This document shows positions 1-9,120 of a stretch of 64,000 nucleotides of DNA, piece after piece. Position 1 is the first letter of the stretch; every line of letters begins with the position of its first letter. A program made the translations under genes and the position numbers. Under the pieces are notes generated by a model. The model worked only from the letters and a program-made list of their open reading frames with translations. It made no database searches and was not told where the DNA came from. The stretch spans positions 186,001 through 250,000 of the forward strand of contig NZ_VTWS01000009.1 in the NCBI RefSeq assembly GCF_008727875.1, read 5' to 3'. The stretch comes from Larkinella humicola (GTDB lineage: Bacteria; Bacteroidota; Bacteroidia; Cytophagales; Spirosomataceae).

Positions 1-1765
1 CCGAAATACTCCCCATGACGACTTGCGGAGATCGGATGATCTGATCGCGAAATACGGCTTCGTTGCTTCGAAGCATGTTCGAATCATGAATCACCAGTAC
101 CTGTTCGCGATTAAAACCCACTTTCTGGCTTTGCATGTAGCGCAGTTGTCGATCTGCCGTAACGGTAGCAATAATCATTGAAATGGTGATGAAAAATTGA
201 AAGACCACCAAACCGCTTCGCAGGTTGAAACGCCCTCTTCCGGCTGTAAACCGCCCTTTCAAGACCAAAACCGGCTTAAAGGAAGACAGGTAAAAAGCCG
301 GGTAGCTACCGGCGAGCAGTCCCACCAATACCGTTCCCGCTACCAAACCAGCCGCTATGTAAGGCTCGGTCAATAAATGGATTGTCAGGGTCTTGCCAGT
401 GAGTTGATTAAAGGAGGGAAGTGCTATACCAACAACCAGCAAACCAACCAACAGTGCCAACAGCGCCAACAGAACCGATTCGAGCAGAAACTGTTGCTGC
501 AGTTGTCCTTTCACCGACCCCATCACCTTACGTACCCCAACCTCACGCGAACGACGGACCGCCGTGGCCGTCGACAGATTCATGAAGTTTACACAGGCAA
601 TCAGCAACATAAAGCCGGCGATGGCTGTCAGCACGTATATGTACATGATATTCCCACCCTTGTTCGATTCGGTCCTGGAATACAAATGGATTTCGGTGAG
701 TGGTTGCAGTAAAACGCCGAAATCATCACCCCGCTCGCGAAACTGTTTCGGGGTCAGTTTCAGGAATTGCTGTATTTCACTCCCAATCTGTTTTTCGGCG
801 AGTTGGGGAAGTTTGGCCTCCAGCCGTTTATAATCGTAGCGCTCGGGCAGAAGCAGATAGGTTTGATAGCTCATGTTATACAACCAGCCCGACCCATCAA
901 TGATTTCGTCACGACCGACCAGCGTCGCCAGCATATCGAACTGAAAATGAGAGTTCGTCGGTACATTTCGGACCACGCCTGTAACCCGATAAGGCGTCTT
1001 GTCGCTGCCGAATGACAGGATTTTTCCGATCGGCTCCTGATTACCGAAGTATTTCCTGGCGGTTTCTTCGGTCAATACCACCGTGTTTGGCTCTGTCAAC
1101 GCCCGCTTCGGATTCCCTTTCAGGAACGGAATGGTGAATACTTCGAAAAAAGAGGAGTCGGCAAGCAGCAGGTTATCTTGTCGGAATGAGGTGGTTCCAT
1201 AGCTGACAAACTCACTTCCCCCGCGGATACGCGTTGCGTTTACTACTTCGGGGAATTCCTGTTTCAAATTTCGGGCGGCATTCTGGCCTAAACCGTCTCC
1301 ACCAAGGTCCTTACCGTTCAACCGCAAGTTGAGTCTGACCCGGAAAATCCGATCTGCTTTCTCATTGTACCGGTCGTAGGATAATTCATCCTGCACGTAT
1401 AGCATAATTAGTATGCAGGTAGCCAATCCGATGGCTAACCCAACTATGTTGATGCCGGTGGAAACTTTTTGTCGTTTCAGGTTGCGAAAGGTGATTTTTA
1501 GATAATTCCGAATCATAGAAATACGCAGGTTTGAAGGGTTACTGTAGTGATGTTTACGATGTCGTCGGCGCACAAACGGCGGCAAAACTGACAGCACATT
1601 GAGCAAATACCGTAAAACCGCCTGAGTTTCCCCCGCTCGGTTATACCAATACGTATACAATTCGTCCAGATCGCCCTCGACTTCCTCCAGCGTTTCCGCC
1701 GGATGAAGCCAAGCCAGAAGCCGCTGCGCCCAGCGGGGAGGAGGTGGGGGATTTGTGGAGGTCAT
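1..1765 (-). CDS. FtsX/MacB-type ABC transporter permease, 3' end beyond window (partial)
   Basis: Translating the minus strand from the ATG at 1765 gives 588 open codons that run off the left edge. The N-terminus starts MTSTNPPPPPRW and carries the same cytoplasmic prefix of about 65 residues (RWAQRLLAWLHP, EVEGDLDELY) as the two permeases upstream of it. A first membrane helix follows at about residues 95-120, then a MacB-type periplasmic core, then the FtsX helices with the REVGVRKVMG motif. The second FtsX repeat is only partly present. It is the last gene seen of a PadR-headed permease operon. No ATPase gene lies on the visible side, so the permease is either an orphan or borrows one. 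In family terms these are MacB-like, non-canonical ABC permeases that export or extract substrates at the inner membrane. The substrate cannot be inferred. Confidence 0.88.
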   Translation of the reverse strand, partial: MTSTNPPPPPRWAQRLLAWLHPAETLEEVEGDLDELYTYWYNRAGETQAVLRYLLNVLSVLPPFVRRRHRKHHYSNPSNLRISMIRNYLKITFRNLKRQKVSTGINIVGLAIGLATCILIMLYVQDELSYDRYNEKADRIFRVRLNLRLNGKDLGGDGLGQNAARNLKQEFPEVVNATRIRGGSEFVSYGTTSFRQDNLLLADSSFFEVFTIPFLKGNPKRALTEPNTVVLTEETARKYFGNQEPIGKILSFGSDKTPYRVTGVVRNVPTNSHFQFDMLATLVGRDEIIDGSGWLYNMSYQTYLLLPERYDYKRLEAKLPQLAEKQIGSEIQQFLKLTPKQFRERGDDFGVLLQPLTEIHLYSRTESNKGGNIMYIYVLTAIAGFMLLIACVNFMNLSTATAVRRSREVGVRKVMGSVKGQLQQQFLLESVLLALLALLVGLLVVGIALPSFNQLTGKTLTIHLLTEPYIAAGLVAGTVLVGLLAGSYPAFYLSSFKPVLVLKGRFTAGRGRFNLRSGLVVFQFFITISMIIATVTADRQLRYMQSQKVGFNREQVLVIHDSNMLRSNEAVFRDQIIRSPQVVMGSIS

Positions 1766-1882
1766 CTGAAATTTTTTAATGTCAAATGATAAATACAAAA
1801 TGATGAATGATAAAATGGCCTTGTATACGTTCGACTTTTACATTTGGCATTTATCATTTGGTCTTTATCATTCCTTTCTTTT
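1766..1882. repeat. Duplicated intergenic spacer, copy 1 (AT-rich, inverted repeats)
   Basis: This 117-nt spacer between two permease genes matches 4586-4702 position for position with about 8 mismatches and no indels. It carries CAAATGATAAA at 1783-1793 mirrored by TTTATCATTTG at 1850-1860, and GAATGATAAA at 1805-1814 mirrored by TTTATCATTC at 1864-1873. The arms can pair in nested fashion to form a long AT-rich hairpin. Confidence 0.85.
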
Positions 1883-4585
1883 TCACTCGCTTCGCAGCGT
1901 CTTCACCGGATTCATCAACGCGGCTTTGATGCTTTGAAAGCTCACCGTCAGCAGGGCAATGCCGACAGCCAGCACACCGGCCACGACGAAAATCCACCAG
2001 GACAGATCGATTTTATAGGCAAAGTCATCCAGCCAGGTTGAAACCGCATACCAGGCAATGGGTGCAGCAATAACGATGGCGATCCCCACGAGTTTCAGGA
2101 AATCTTTCGACAACAGGGCGACAATGCTGCCCACGGATGCGCCCAGCACTTTCCGAACCCCGATTTCTTTGGCGCGTTGCGAAATCGTATACGACGACAG
2201 CCCGAACAGCCCCAGCGACGCAATCAATACCGCCAGAAATGAAAAGAACGTGGTGATTTTACCAAACACCTGATCATGCCGGTATTGGCGGTTAAACTGC
2301 TCATCCATGAAGGAATACGAGAAAGTATTACCGGGGAAAAACTCCCGGTATTTCTGCTCGATCTGGTCAATCGTCTTTTCCGGATCGGTCGACGCGATTT
2401 TGAAAGAGTAAAACCCACCATTGGCGTAGAAAGGCTGGAAAACAATGGGCTCGATGGGATAGTGCAACGACTGCTGGTGGAAATCGCTGACCACGCCGAC
2501 AATTTCCCAGTCCCGGCCATAACACGCAATTTTCTGCCCAAGGGCCGAAGCCGCATCAGGCAGACCCAGCAACCTGACCGCGGAGAGATTGAGTATTGCA
2601 TTTTTTACTTTTCGGCCGTCCGGGTCGGAGTCGGTCGTAATGAAGTTCCGGCCCGCTAAAAGCTTGATCTGGTAGGTATCGAAAAAGTCTAAATCAATCA
2701 CCATTCGACTAATGGTTACGCCCTTTTCCTGATTAGACCCAACCCGCTTTACATTAAACGTTCGTGACAACCGATTACCAAACAGGTTAATGGATGACGC
2801 AGCCGCCTGAATGGCCGGATACCGTTTCACTTCGGCTTTGAAGCTGGTAATCCGGTCGATGGCCGTCGAATCCCAAAGAGTCAGCGCGGGACCGGGAACG
2901 ACCAACACCTGATCCATGTTAAAACCGAGGTTTTCTTTGCGCATAAATTCGAGCTGCCGGAACACGATAAACGTCCCGATAATCAGGACAACCGAAGCCG
3001 TGTATTGAAAAACCACCAGGGATTTCCGAACCCAGATTCCTTTGGCCGACCGCTTGAAACTGCCTTTCAGCACCTGAATGGCCTGAAAAGCCGACAAGGC
3101 AAAAGCCGGGTAAAAACCGGATAAGAACAGCCCGAGCGCAAACACGCCCACCAACGCCAATGCCATGGCACTTCCGCCGTAGCCCTGACCGGTCAGCAAC
3201 GACAGTGACAACGGTTTGTCAACCATCTCATTCAAAACCGGTTGCAGCGAAACCGTTAGTATGATGGCAAGAACCAGCGCAAACAGATTCAGCAAAACGG
3301 ATTCTGACAAAAACTGCCCGATCAGTTGCCCCGACGTGGCCCCGGCCACTTTTCGCACGCCCACTTCTTTGGCCCGCTCCAGCGACCGCGCCGTGGCCAG
3401 ATTGATGTAATTGATCCAGGCAATGAGCAGGATAAAAGCCGCAATAATCAGCATCGTCCAAACCGCCTTTCCGTTGTTGACAATGCCAATTTCGTACTCG
3501 TAATCGGAGTAAAGATGCGCTTTCCGCAGGGGTTGCAGGTAGAATTTCTCCACACTTCCCGACACCTTGTCGCCCTGGAAATACCGATCACTGAACGCCG
3601 GGAATTTTTGTTCTAAAGCTGCCGCGTCGCTGCCCGGTTTTAGCTTCAGATAATGCCACATGTCCGATCCGTCCCAACTGGTTTTCACCCAATCGCCCCA
3701 GGTTCTGACCAGGGTTTCGTACGAAATCAGCGTCTTGAATTGCAGGTGCGACGTGGCCGGAATGTCTTTCAGGATGCCCGTGATGCGGAACGGTTCAGTG
3801 TCCAGATCGACATACAGGGATTGGCCGATCAGTCGGGCGTAATCCTTTGGTTCCACGCCGAAAATCCGCTTCGCATTGCTTTCGGTCAGCACCATACTGT
3901 TTGGCGCTTTCAGGGCGGTTTTGGCGTCGCCAGCCAGCAGGGGGAAGGTGAAAAAGGTCAGGAAATGATCATCCACATAAAAGAGTTGTTCGTCCTGAGA
4001 AATCGACTTCTCCCTCCGAAGCTTGACTGTTCCGCCGTTGACCATCGTCGTGTAGGAATCCACCTCCTGGTAATCCTTCGCCATGGTTTTGCCGATGGTT
4101 GGATAGGTAATGGTACCGTGTTGAACGAGTTTTCCCTGCTGGAAACGGTCGTTTGTGACGCGGTAGATCCGGTCGATGTCGGTATGAAACTGGTCGAAAC
4201 TCAGCTCAAAACTGACATACTGCAAAATCATCAGACAAGCCGTAATGCCGACCACCAACCCGGTCAGATTGACCAACGAAAAAACCTTGTTTTTCAGCAG
4301 GTTGCGAAAAGCGATTTTGAGATAATTACGGATCATATCCGGGCGAAGCGATGAGGGTTGGGAATACTCGTTTTTAAAAGACCGTCGGCGCACCAACGGC
4401 GGCAAAACCGAAACGACATTCAAGACATAGCGCAACGTGGCCTGCGTTTTGCCCGCCCGCCGATGCCAGTAGGCATACAATTCATCCAGATCACCCTCGA
4501 CTTCCTCCAGCGTTTCCGATGGATGAAACCAGGCCAAAAGCCGCTGCGCCCAGCGGGGCGGATGTGGGTGATTTGAGGGATGCAT
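1883..4585 (-). CDS. FtsX/MacB-type ABC transporter permease with N-terminal prefix domain
   Basis: About 900 residues. The start is placed at the ATG at 4585 (MHPSNHPHPPRW), because the 11 residues upstream come from the duplicated AT-rich spacer and the paralogues align from here. Order of parts: cytoplasmic prefix (about 1-75, EVEGDLDELYAYW), first helix (about 100-125), MacB-like periplasmic domain, three FtsX helices with KEVGVRKVAG near 400-420, a second periplasmic domain, and C-terminal FtsX helices with KEIGVRKVLGAS and the end NPVKTLRSE. The double FtsX layout (eight helices expected) is typical of the orphan duplicated permeases found with PadR regulators. It is a close paralogue of the next gene, most similar at the C-terminus, which suggests tandem duplication. 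Role: probable inner-membrane export or stress transporter; substrate unknown. Confidence 0.9.
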   Translation of the reverse strand: MHPSNHPHPPRWAQRLLAWFHPSETLEEVEGDLDELYAYWHRRAGKTQATLRYVLNVVSVLPPLVRRRSFKNEYSQPSSLRPDMIRNYLKIAFRNLLKNKVFSLVNLTGLVVGITACLMILQYVSFELSFDQFHTDIDRIYRVTNDRFQQGKLVQHGTITYPTIGKTMAKDYQEVDSYTTMVNGGTVKLRREKSISQDEQLFYVDDHFLTFFTFPLLAGDAKTALKAPNSMVLTESNAKRIFGVEPKDYARLIGQSLYVDLDTEPFRITGILKDIPATSHLQFKTLISYETLVRTWGDWVKTSWDGSDMWHYLKLKPGSDAAALEQKFPAFSDRYFQGDKVSGSVEKFYLQPLRKAHLYSDYEYEIGIVNNGKAVWTMLIIAAFILLIAWINYINLATARSLERAKEVGVRKVAGATSGQLIGQFLSESVLLNLFALVLAIILTVSLQPVLNEMVDKPLSLSLLTGQGYGGSAMALALVGVFALGLFLSGFYPAFALSAFQAIQVLKGSFKRSAKGIWVRKSLVVFQYTASVVLIIGTFIVFRQLEFMRKENLGFNMDQVLVVPGPALTLWDSTAIDRITSFKAEVKRYPAIQAAASSINLFGNRLSRTFNVKRVGSNQEKGVTISRMVIDLDFFDTYQIKLLAGRNFITTDSDPDGRKVKNAILNLSAVRLLGLPDAASALGQKIACYGRDWEIVGVVSDFHQQSLHYPIEPIVFQPFYANGGFYSFKIASTDPEKTIDQIEQKYREFFPGNTFSYSFMDEQFNRQYRHDQVFGKITTFFSFLAVLIASLGLFGLSSYTISQRAKEIGVRKVLGASVGSIVALLSKDFLKLVGIAIVIAAPIAWYAVSTWLDDFAYKIDLSWWIFVVAGVLAVGIALLTVSFQSIKAALMNPVKTLRSE

Positions 4586-4702
4586 CTGAAATTTTGTAAT
4601 GTCAAATGATAAATACAAAATGATGAATGATAAAGTAGCCCTGCACGCGTTTGACTTTTACATTTGGCATTTATCATTTGGTCTTTATCATTCCTTTCTT
4701 TT
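4586..4702. repeat. Duplicated intergenic spacer, copy 2 (AT-rich, inverted repeats)
   Basis: Same length as 1766-1882 and about 93% identical by direct comparison. The mismatches cluster in the central loop (4625-4642). Both copies run from the base before an ATG to the stop codon of the next permease. Confidence 0.85.
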
Positions 4703-7375
4703 TCACTCGCTTCGCAGGCTCTTCACCGGATTCATCAGCGCGGCTTTGATGCTTTGGTAACTGACCGTCAGCAACGCAACGCCGACGGCCAGGACGGCAG
4801 CCAACGCGAAGATCCACCATTGCATTTCGATTCGGTAGACGAAGTTTTCCAGCCAGTACTTCATGGCGTACCAGGCCAGCGGGCTGGCAATCACCAGCGC
4901 AATCACCACCAGTTTCAGAAAATCTTTGGAAAGCAGCGCCACGATGCTGGCGACGGAAGCTCCCAGCACTTTCCGAACCCCGATTTCCTTGGTGCGTTGC
5001 TCCGCCGTAAACGCGGTCAGACCAAACAAACCGAGACACGACACCAGAATCGTTAGAATGGCAAAGCAGAGAATAATGCGCCCGATCCGTTGTTCGGAGC
5101 GGTATTGCGCATCCAGATCCTGATCCACGAAACCGTAGCTGATCGGATGGTCGGGGTCAATCTTCTTATACACCTGCGTGATGTCACTCAACGTGCGCGC
5201 CACCAGACCGGGTTTGGTTTTGACCAACAGTGTAAAATAGAACTCTTTGGGCCGGAACCGGAAAATGAACGGTTCGATCCCGACGTGCAAAGGCCGGAAA
5301 TGGAAATCTTTCACCACGCCAACGATTTTGCCGTCCGTCCCCCAGAATTTGACCCGTTTTCCCACGGCGCTCACGGGGGTCCACCCCATGCGTTTGGCGG
5401 CTGTTTCGTTGATGAGGTAAGCTCCCAGGGTAGACAAGGTGTCGCTGGTGATTCGGGTCGAGAAATTCCGGCCCGCAACCAGCGACATGCCGACGGTTTT
5501 CACAAAATCGGCATCCACGTTCATGTTGGTAATCAGAAACTCATCTTTCGGAGCCTGCCCTTCCCATTCAATCGTCGAGCTGTTGTTCATATTGACCAGA
5601 TTGCTCGTTGCAGTCGATACCTGTTCAACCCCCGGCAACTGTTCCACTTCCCTTTTGAGCGGCTGCGACTTCCCGCGCAAATCGCCTTTGAGCCGCACGT
5701 ACAGCAACTGCGATTGATCGAACCCTAATTTGGTATTCTGCATGTAGGACAACTGCCGATAGATCACAATGGTACTGATCGCCAGTGCAATGGACAACAC
5801 AAATTGCCCGATCACCAGCGTTTGCCGAAACCCCCGCCCGGCTTTGACGTTCGAAAAATGGCCCGCAACACCGACTTTGAGCACCCGGATGGGCCGGAAA
5901 GAGGAGAGAAAAAAAGCCGGGTAGAGACCCGTCAGCAAACTGACAAACGCGGTGAATCCGGCCAGTGTGAACCAGAAAACCGGCCGTTGATAAGGAATCT
6001 CCAGATTTTTGTTCGCCAGATCGTTGAACAGCGGCAACAGCAGTTGGGCCAGCGCCAGCGATACCGCCACGGCCAGAACGGTCATCAGCAGTGCTTCGCC
6101 CAGAAACTGCGTCACCAGACTTCTTCGCTGCGCCCCAACGCTTTTCCGAACGCCCACTTCTCTGGCCCGCTGCGACGCCCGCGCCGTGGCTAGGTTGATA
6201 AAATTGATCACCGCAATGAGCAACACCATCAGCCCCACCGTGACGAAAATGCGGATGTAGGCAATATCACTGCGCCGGCCGTGATCGGTTTCGAACGCAA
6301 ATTTCGAGTATAAATAGATTTCCGACAGCGGTTGCAGCAACAGGGGCGTTTCGTTGCCCGCATCATACCGCTTGAGCTGGTGCCGGACTTTATCCGCAAA
6401 CGCGGTTGGGTCGGCGGGGACACCCGACGGATCGGGTTTGAGCTGAACGTAGGTATGATAGCTGTTGCTGTTCCATTTCATGCTCCACTCGTCGTTCCGT
6501 TCAAGCCACTTGAATGGCAGCAGAACCTCAAATTCAATGTGCGACTGAACCGGCGGATTTTCCGCCACGCCCACCAGCATGAGTGTTTGCTCGTTGTTCA
6601 GCTTGACCGACTGCCCCAGCACGTTCTGTTGCCGCCAGTTGGCTCCAAAAAACCGTTCGGCCGTAGCCTCGCTGAAAATTACTTCATCGGGCGCCCGGAA
6701 AACCGTCAGGGGATTTCCCACAAGAAGACGGTAACTGAACATTCTGAAAAAGCCGGGGTCAACCACCAGCATCTGATTCGATTCTACCGACTGACGGCCC
6801 TGGCTCAGCAAACCCGACCACCGCCCGACGCGGGTGACCTGCTGCACATCCGGAAAATCGTTCGTGAGGGTGGCCGCCAACGGACCGGGGGTGGCCGCAA
6901 CGTCAAAAATGCCGCCCGGCTGCTGCTGCTTTTCCACCAATCGGTAAATATGGTCGTAATTGGCGTTGAACCGATCGTAGCTCAGTTCATCGTAAACATA
7001 CAGGAAAATCAGCAGGCAGCAGGCGATGCCGAGGGCTAAACCGCCGATGTTGATGAACGAATACACCCGGTTTTTGATCAGATGTCTGAGCGCAATTTTG
7101 AAGTAGCTTTGAAGCATGGCTGGGTGAAGGCTTGAAGGGGTTTGATCCATTTCTTTCCGTTGCCGACGACGCACAAACGGCGGCAAAACCGACACCACAT
7201 TGAGCACATAGCGCAACGTGGCCTGTGTTTTACCCGCCCGCTGATGCCAGTAGGTATATAACTCATCCAGATCGCCCTCGACTTCCTCGAGCGTTTCCGA
7301 CGGATGCAGCCAGACCAGAAGCCGCTGCGCCCAGCGGGGCGGATGGGAGTGGATGGGTGGAGGAGTCTTCTTCAT
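4703..7375 (-). CDS. FtsX/MacB-type ABC transporter permease with N-terminal prefix domain
   Basis: 890 residues. The ATG at 7375 overlaps the TGA of the PadR gene (ATGA), so translation is probably coupled and the start is well fixed. The prefix (RWAQRLLVWLHP, EVEGDLDELYTYWHQRAG) is followed by a membrane helix at about 95-120 (INIGGLALGIACCLLIFLY), a MacB-like periplasmic part, FtsX helices with REVGVRKSVGAQ near 395-410, a second periplasmic part, and FtsX repeat 2 with KEIGVRKVLGAS, ending NPVKSLRSE. It is the first of three paralogues and the most directly tied to PadR control. No nucleotide-binding subunit is encoded next to it. Function beyond inner-membrane transport is not deducible. 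Confidence 0.92.
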   Translation of the reverse strand: MKKTPPPIHSHPPRWAQRLLVWLHPSETLEEVEGDLDELYTYWHQRAGKTQATLRYVLNVVSVLPPFVRRRQRKEMDQTPSSLHPAMLQSYFKIALRHLIKNRVYSFINIGGLALGIACCLLIFLYVYDELSYDRFNANYDHIYRLVEKQQQPGGIFDVAATPGPLAATLTNDFPDVQQVTRVGRWSGLLSQGRQSVESNQMLVVDPGFFRMFSYRLLVGNPLTVFRAPDEVIFSEATAERFFGANWRQQNVLGQSVKLNNEQTLMLVGVAENPPVQSHIEFEVLLPFKWLERNDEWSMKWNSNSYHTYVQLKPDPSGVPADPTAFADKVRHQLKRYDAGNETPLLLQPLSEIYLYSKFAFETDHGRRSDIAYIRIFVTVGLMVLLIAVINFINLATARASQRAREVGVRKSVGAQRRSLVTQFLGEALLMTVLAVAVSLALAQLLLPLFNDLANKNLEIPYQRPVFWFTLAGFTAFVSLLTGLYPAFFLSSFRPIRVLKVGVAGHFSNVKAGRGFRQTLVIGQFVLSIALAISTIVIYRQLSYMQNTKLGFDQSQLLYVRLKGDLRGKSQPLKREVEQLPGVEQVSTATSNLVNMNNSSTIEWEGQAPKDEFLITNMNVDADFVKTVGMSLVAGRNFSTRITSDTLSTLGAYLINETAAKRMGWTPVSAVGKRVKFWGTDGKIVGVVKDFHFRPLHVGIEPFIFRFRPKEFYFTLLVKTKPGLVARTLSDITQVYKKIDPDHPISYGFVDQDLDAQYRSEQRIGRIILCFAILTILVSCLGLFGLTAFTAEQRTKEIGVRKVLGASVASIVALLSKDFLKLVVIALVIASPLAWYAMKYWLENFVYRIEMQWWIFALAAVLAVGVALLTVSYQSIKAALMNPVKSLRSE

Positions 7376-7710
7376 GAGCCGCCGAGTTTCAGGGTGTTGG
7401 GAGGAAGCAGTTGCCAGAGTTCATTCCTGAGTTGCTGAATATCCTGCAACGCCCGGCTGCCCAGTGCCGTGACTTTGAACAGCCGTTTGCGCCGGCCACC
7501 GCGTTCGGCCGTGGACCCGCCGAGCAGGGACGTCACAAAGCCTTTTTCTTCCAGACGGATGAGCGTGTTGTGAACGGTTCCGAACGTCACCTGGCGGCCT
7601 GTATGCTGCTCAATCTCCTGGCTGACGGTCACCCCGTAGGCATCCCCGTCGAGAATGGCCACCATCAACAAAACGATCTCTTCAAACTCTCCTAGATAAG
7701 TACGACGCAT
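7372..7710 (-). CDS. PadR-family transcriptional regulator
   Basis: 112 residues, the short PadR form. The winged helix-turn-helix is visible as YGVTVSQEIEQHTG (about 25-38), then TFGTVHNTLIRLEEKGFV (about 42-60), then a wing with the basic GGRRKRLF (about 71-78), and a C-terminal helix (ALQDIQQLRNELWQLL) that would make the dimer. It is the first gene of the permease operon and overlaps the next start by four bases. PadR proteins are usually repressors of adjacent transporter genes and of themselves. PadR linked to duplicated FtsX permeases is a known arrangement in Acidobacteria and Bacteroidota. The effector is unknown. Confidence 0.9.
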   Translation of the reverse strand: MRRTYLGEFEEIVLLMVAILDGDAYGVTVSQEIEQHTGRQVTFGTVHNTLIRLEEKGFVTSLLGGSTAERGGRRKRLFKVTALGSRALQDIQQLRNELWQLLPPNTLKLGGS

Positions 7711-7809
7711 CGGATTCCGGTATTAGTCTCTATTTTATCGTACAAATCTTTTGCCAAACCAGCCAATGCGCTCTTGTAGCTCTATTTCAGCATATTCCCA
7801 CCGGGTGAG

Positions 7810-7845
7810 TGTCCAAATGCGGACAGTTTACGTCCTGAAACGGAC
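7810..7845. promoter_or_regulatory. Two tandem GTCC-N6-GGAC dyads (candidate operators)
   Basis: TGTCC at 7810-7814 faces GGACA at 7821-7825. GTCC at 7832-7835 faces GGAC at 7842-7845. Both have a six-base spacer and their centres are 21 bp apart, i.e. two helical turns, so two dimers could bind the same face. They lie 100-135 bp upstream of the PadR ATG. The binding protein is not identified. PadR itself or an activator encoded elsewhere are both possible. Confidence 0.5.
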
Positions 7846-7856
7846 ACGATGAAACC

Positions 7857-7898
7857 CTGACAGCGTCGGACCGTCGCTACGGTCGAAGACCCTGTCAG
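7857..7898. repeat. Hairpin repeat (CTGACAG...CTGTCAG)
   Basis: CTGACAG at 7857-7863 pairs with CTGTCAG at 7892-7898, with an inner CCGT/ACGG pair around 7871-7882. Part of the right arm, CGGTCGAAGACCC, recurs at 7935-7947. It has the look of a REP-type intergenic element. Confidence 0.5.
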
Positions 7899-7968
7899 CG
7901 GTTGCAAAGACGGAATGACCAGAAAATGCCGGAAACGGTCGAAGACCCAGAATACGATTGCCCAAACA

Positions 7969-8002
7969 AAAAAGCCGGAAACGAGGCAGTTTCCGGCTTT
8001 TT
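7969..8002. terminator. Intrinsic terminator, bidirectional
   Basis: AAAAAGCCGGAAAC at 7969-7982 is the perfect reverse complement of GTTTCCGGCTTTTT at 7989-8002, with a 6-nt loop. A T-run follows in both directions. It lies 20 bp after the stop of the secreted-protein gene, so its main job is to end that minus-strand transcript. Confidence 0.9.
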
Positions 8003-8021
8003 ACTTTCAGGGACATTTTTA

Positions 8022-9032
8022 CTACTTTGCAATGATCACTTTCACGGCTTTCTGAACATTTTCACCTTTCAAAGAACAGAAATACAACCCGGCGGCCACA
8101 TCCTGCAAGGTCACTTTCAGGTGGTATTTGCCAATCGCGTGGTGTTTGCGGGCCACCAGCGTCTGAATGATCCGGCCCTGCCCGTCCACCAGATCGATCC
8201 CGGCATTGCCGGCCGACAGCAGTTGGTACAACACCGTTAGTTCGACCGTGGCCGGATTCGGCGTCACCATCAGTTGCTCGTTGCCCAGTAACTCATCCGT
8301 TCCGGCCACCCCCACGGTTTGAACACCCGCCGTCGGTTTGACGGTTGTGGCCGCGCTGGGATCAATCAGAACCGGTTTTTTAAATTCAATTTTGTTCTGC
8401 ACATCGTTTTTGCAATACCGCTCTTCGGCCCGGACAAAGGCTTTGATCGGCGACTGAATGGCCATTTCATTGCTGATGTTGCTGCCGAATCGGCTCAGAA
8501 TATCCTTCTGTATTTTCTCTCCGGTTTCGGCAATCCGAACAACACCTTCCTGTTCGGTTGAAACAAAGGAAAAAAGCGGTACGGGCACGCCCGCCGTAAC
8601 GGCCCCAACATCCGTGGCCTGCGGAGCCATTCCTACCTGATGAACCGCCACGCTCTCCATCGACGCCAGGGGAGAAAGGGACTTTGACGTAAACAGTTCG
8701 TTGTCAAACACGAAGTCCTGCCACGATCCGTTTATGCTCGTGAGTTCGAGCGGAGAATCCCGCCCCGAACCGGCTTCCGGAGCCGTAAATCCGTTGGGAG
8801 TAATGATGCTAAACTGGGCGGTTACCAGCCGGTGCGTACTCGATATGGAGGGCACATACCAGGCCGTGAAGCGCTGGGTGGCTTTATCGTATGTCAAGCG
8901 AAAGTCAACAGTCTGATCCTTCGCATTTTTCTGGGTGCATTGCGCCACCGTCACACGGGCTCCCAACAGTCCCAATCCCAGCATCAAGGAAGCATTTCGC
9001 AGAACCTTCATCAGGCGCGTAGTCGTTTTCAT
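8022..9032 (-). CDS. Secreted protein with type IX secretion C-terminal sorting domain
   Basis: 336 residues. The signal peptide runs to about residue 30 (SLMLGLGLLGARVTVAQ); MKVLRN at residue 8 is an alternative start. The middle (about 31-250) has no family I recognise and is probably beta-rich. The last 80 residues (from about 255, VTPNPATVELTVLYQL, then GLYFCSLKGENV and a basic end) match the layout of the type A sorting domain that sends proteins through the type IX system to the cell surface. It stands alone with its own terminator downstream. A surface or adhesive role is likely but not shown. Confidence 0.8.
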   Translation of the reverse strand: MKTTTRLMKVLRNASLMLGLGLLGARVTVAQCTQKNAKDQTVDFRLTYDKATQRFTAWYVPSISSTHRLVTAQFSIITPNGFTAPEAGSGRDSPLELTSINGSWQDFVFDNELFTSKSLSPLASMESVAVHQVGMAPQATDVGAVTAGVPVPLFSFVSTEQEGVVRIAETGEKIQKDILSRFGSNISNEMAIQSPIKAFVRAEERYCKNDVQNKIEFKKPVLIDPSAATTVKPTAGVQTVGVAGTDELLGNEQLMVTPNPATVELTVLYQLLSAGNAGIDLVDGQGRIIQTLVARKHHAIGKYHLKVTLQDVAAGLYFCSLKGENVQKAVKVIIAK

Positions 9033-9120
9033 AGGCGGTCTTTCGGCGTGTTCATTTTTTTATTGTACAAACATTATTCCTTACGTCTGATACCTTTGTT
9101 GCCCTCACATCTTGCCCCTC

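Larger units (their letters stand above)
7711..8021. promoter_or_regulatory. 311-bp intergenic region: PadR-operon control region, hairpin repeats and terminator
   Basis: No gene is visible. From left to right on the plus strand it holds the putative promoter of the PadR operon (read leftward), two dyad sites at 7810-7845, a hairpin repeat at 7857-7898, a second copy of CGGTCGAAGACCC at 7935-7947, and a strong terminator hairpin at 7969-8002. I find no clean TAnnTTTG -7 box on the minus strand. Confidence 0.5.

Noticed and set aside
9091-9098. TACCTTTG, an exact plus-strand -7 box
   Set aside because: No plus-strand gene follows within 2 kb; probably chance or part of the repeat flank.
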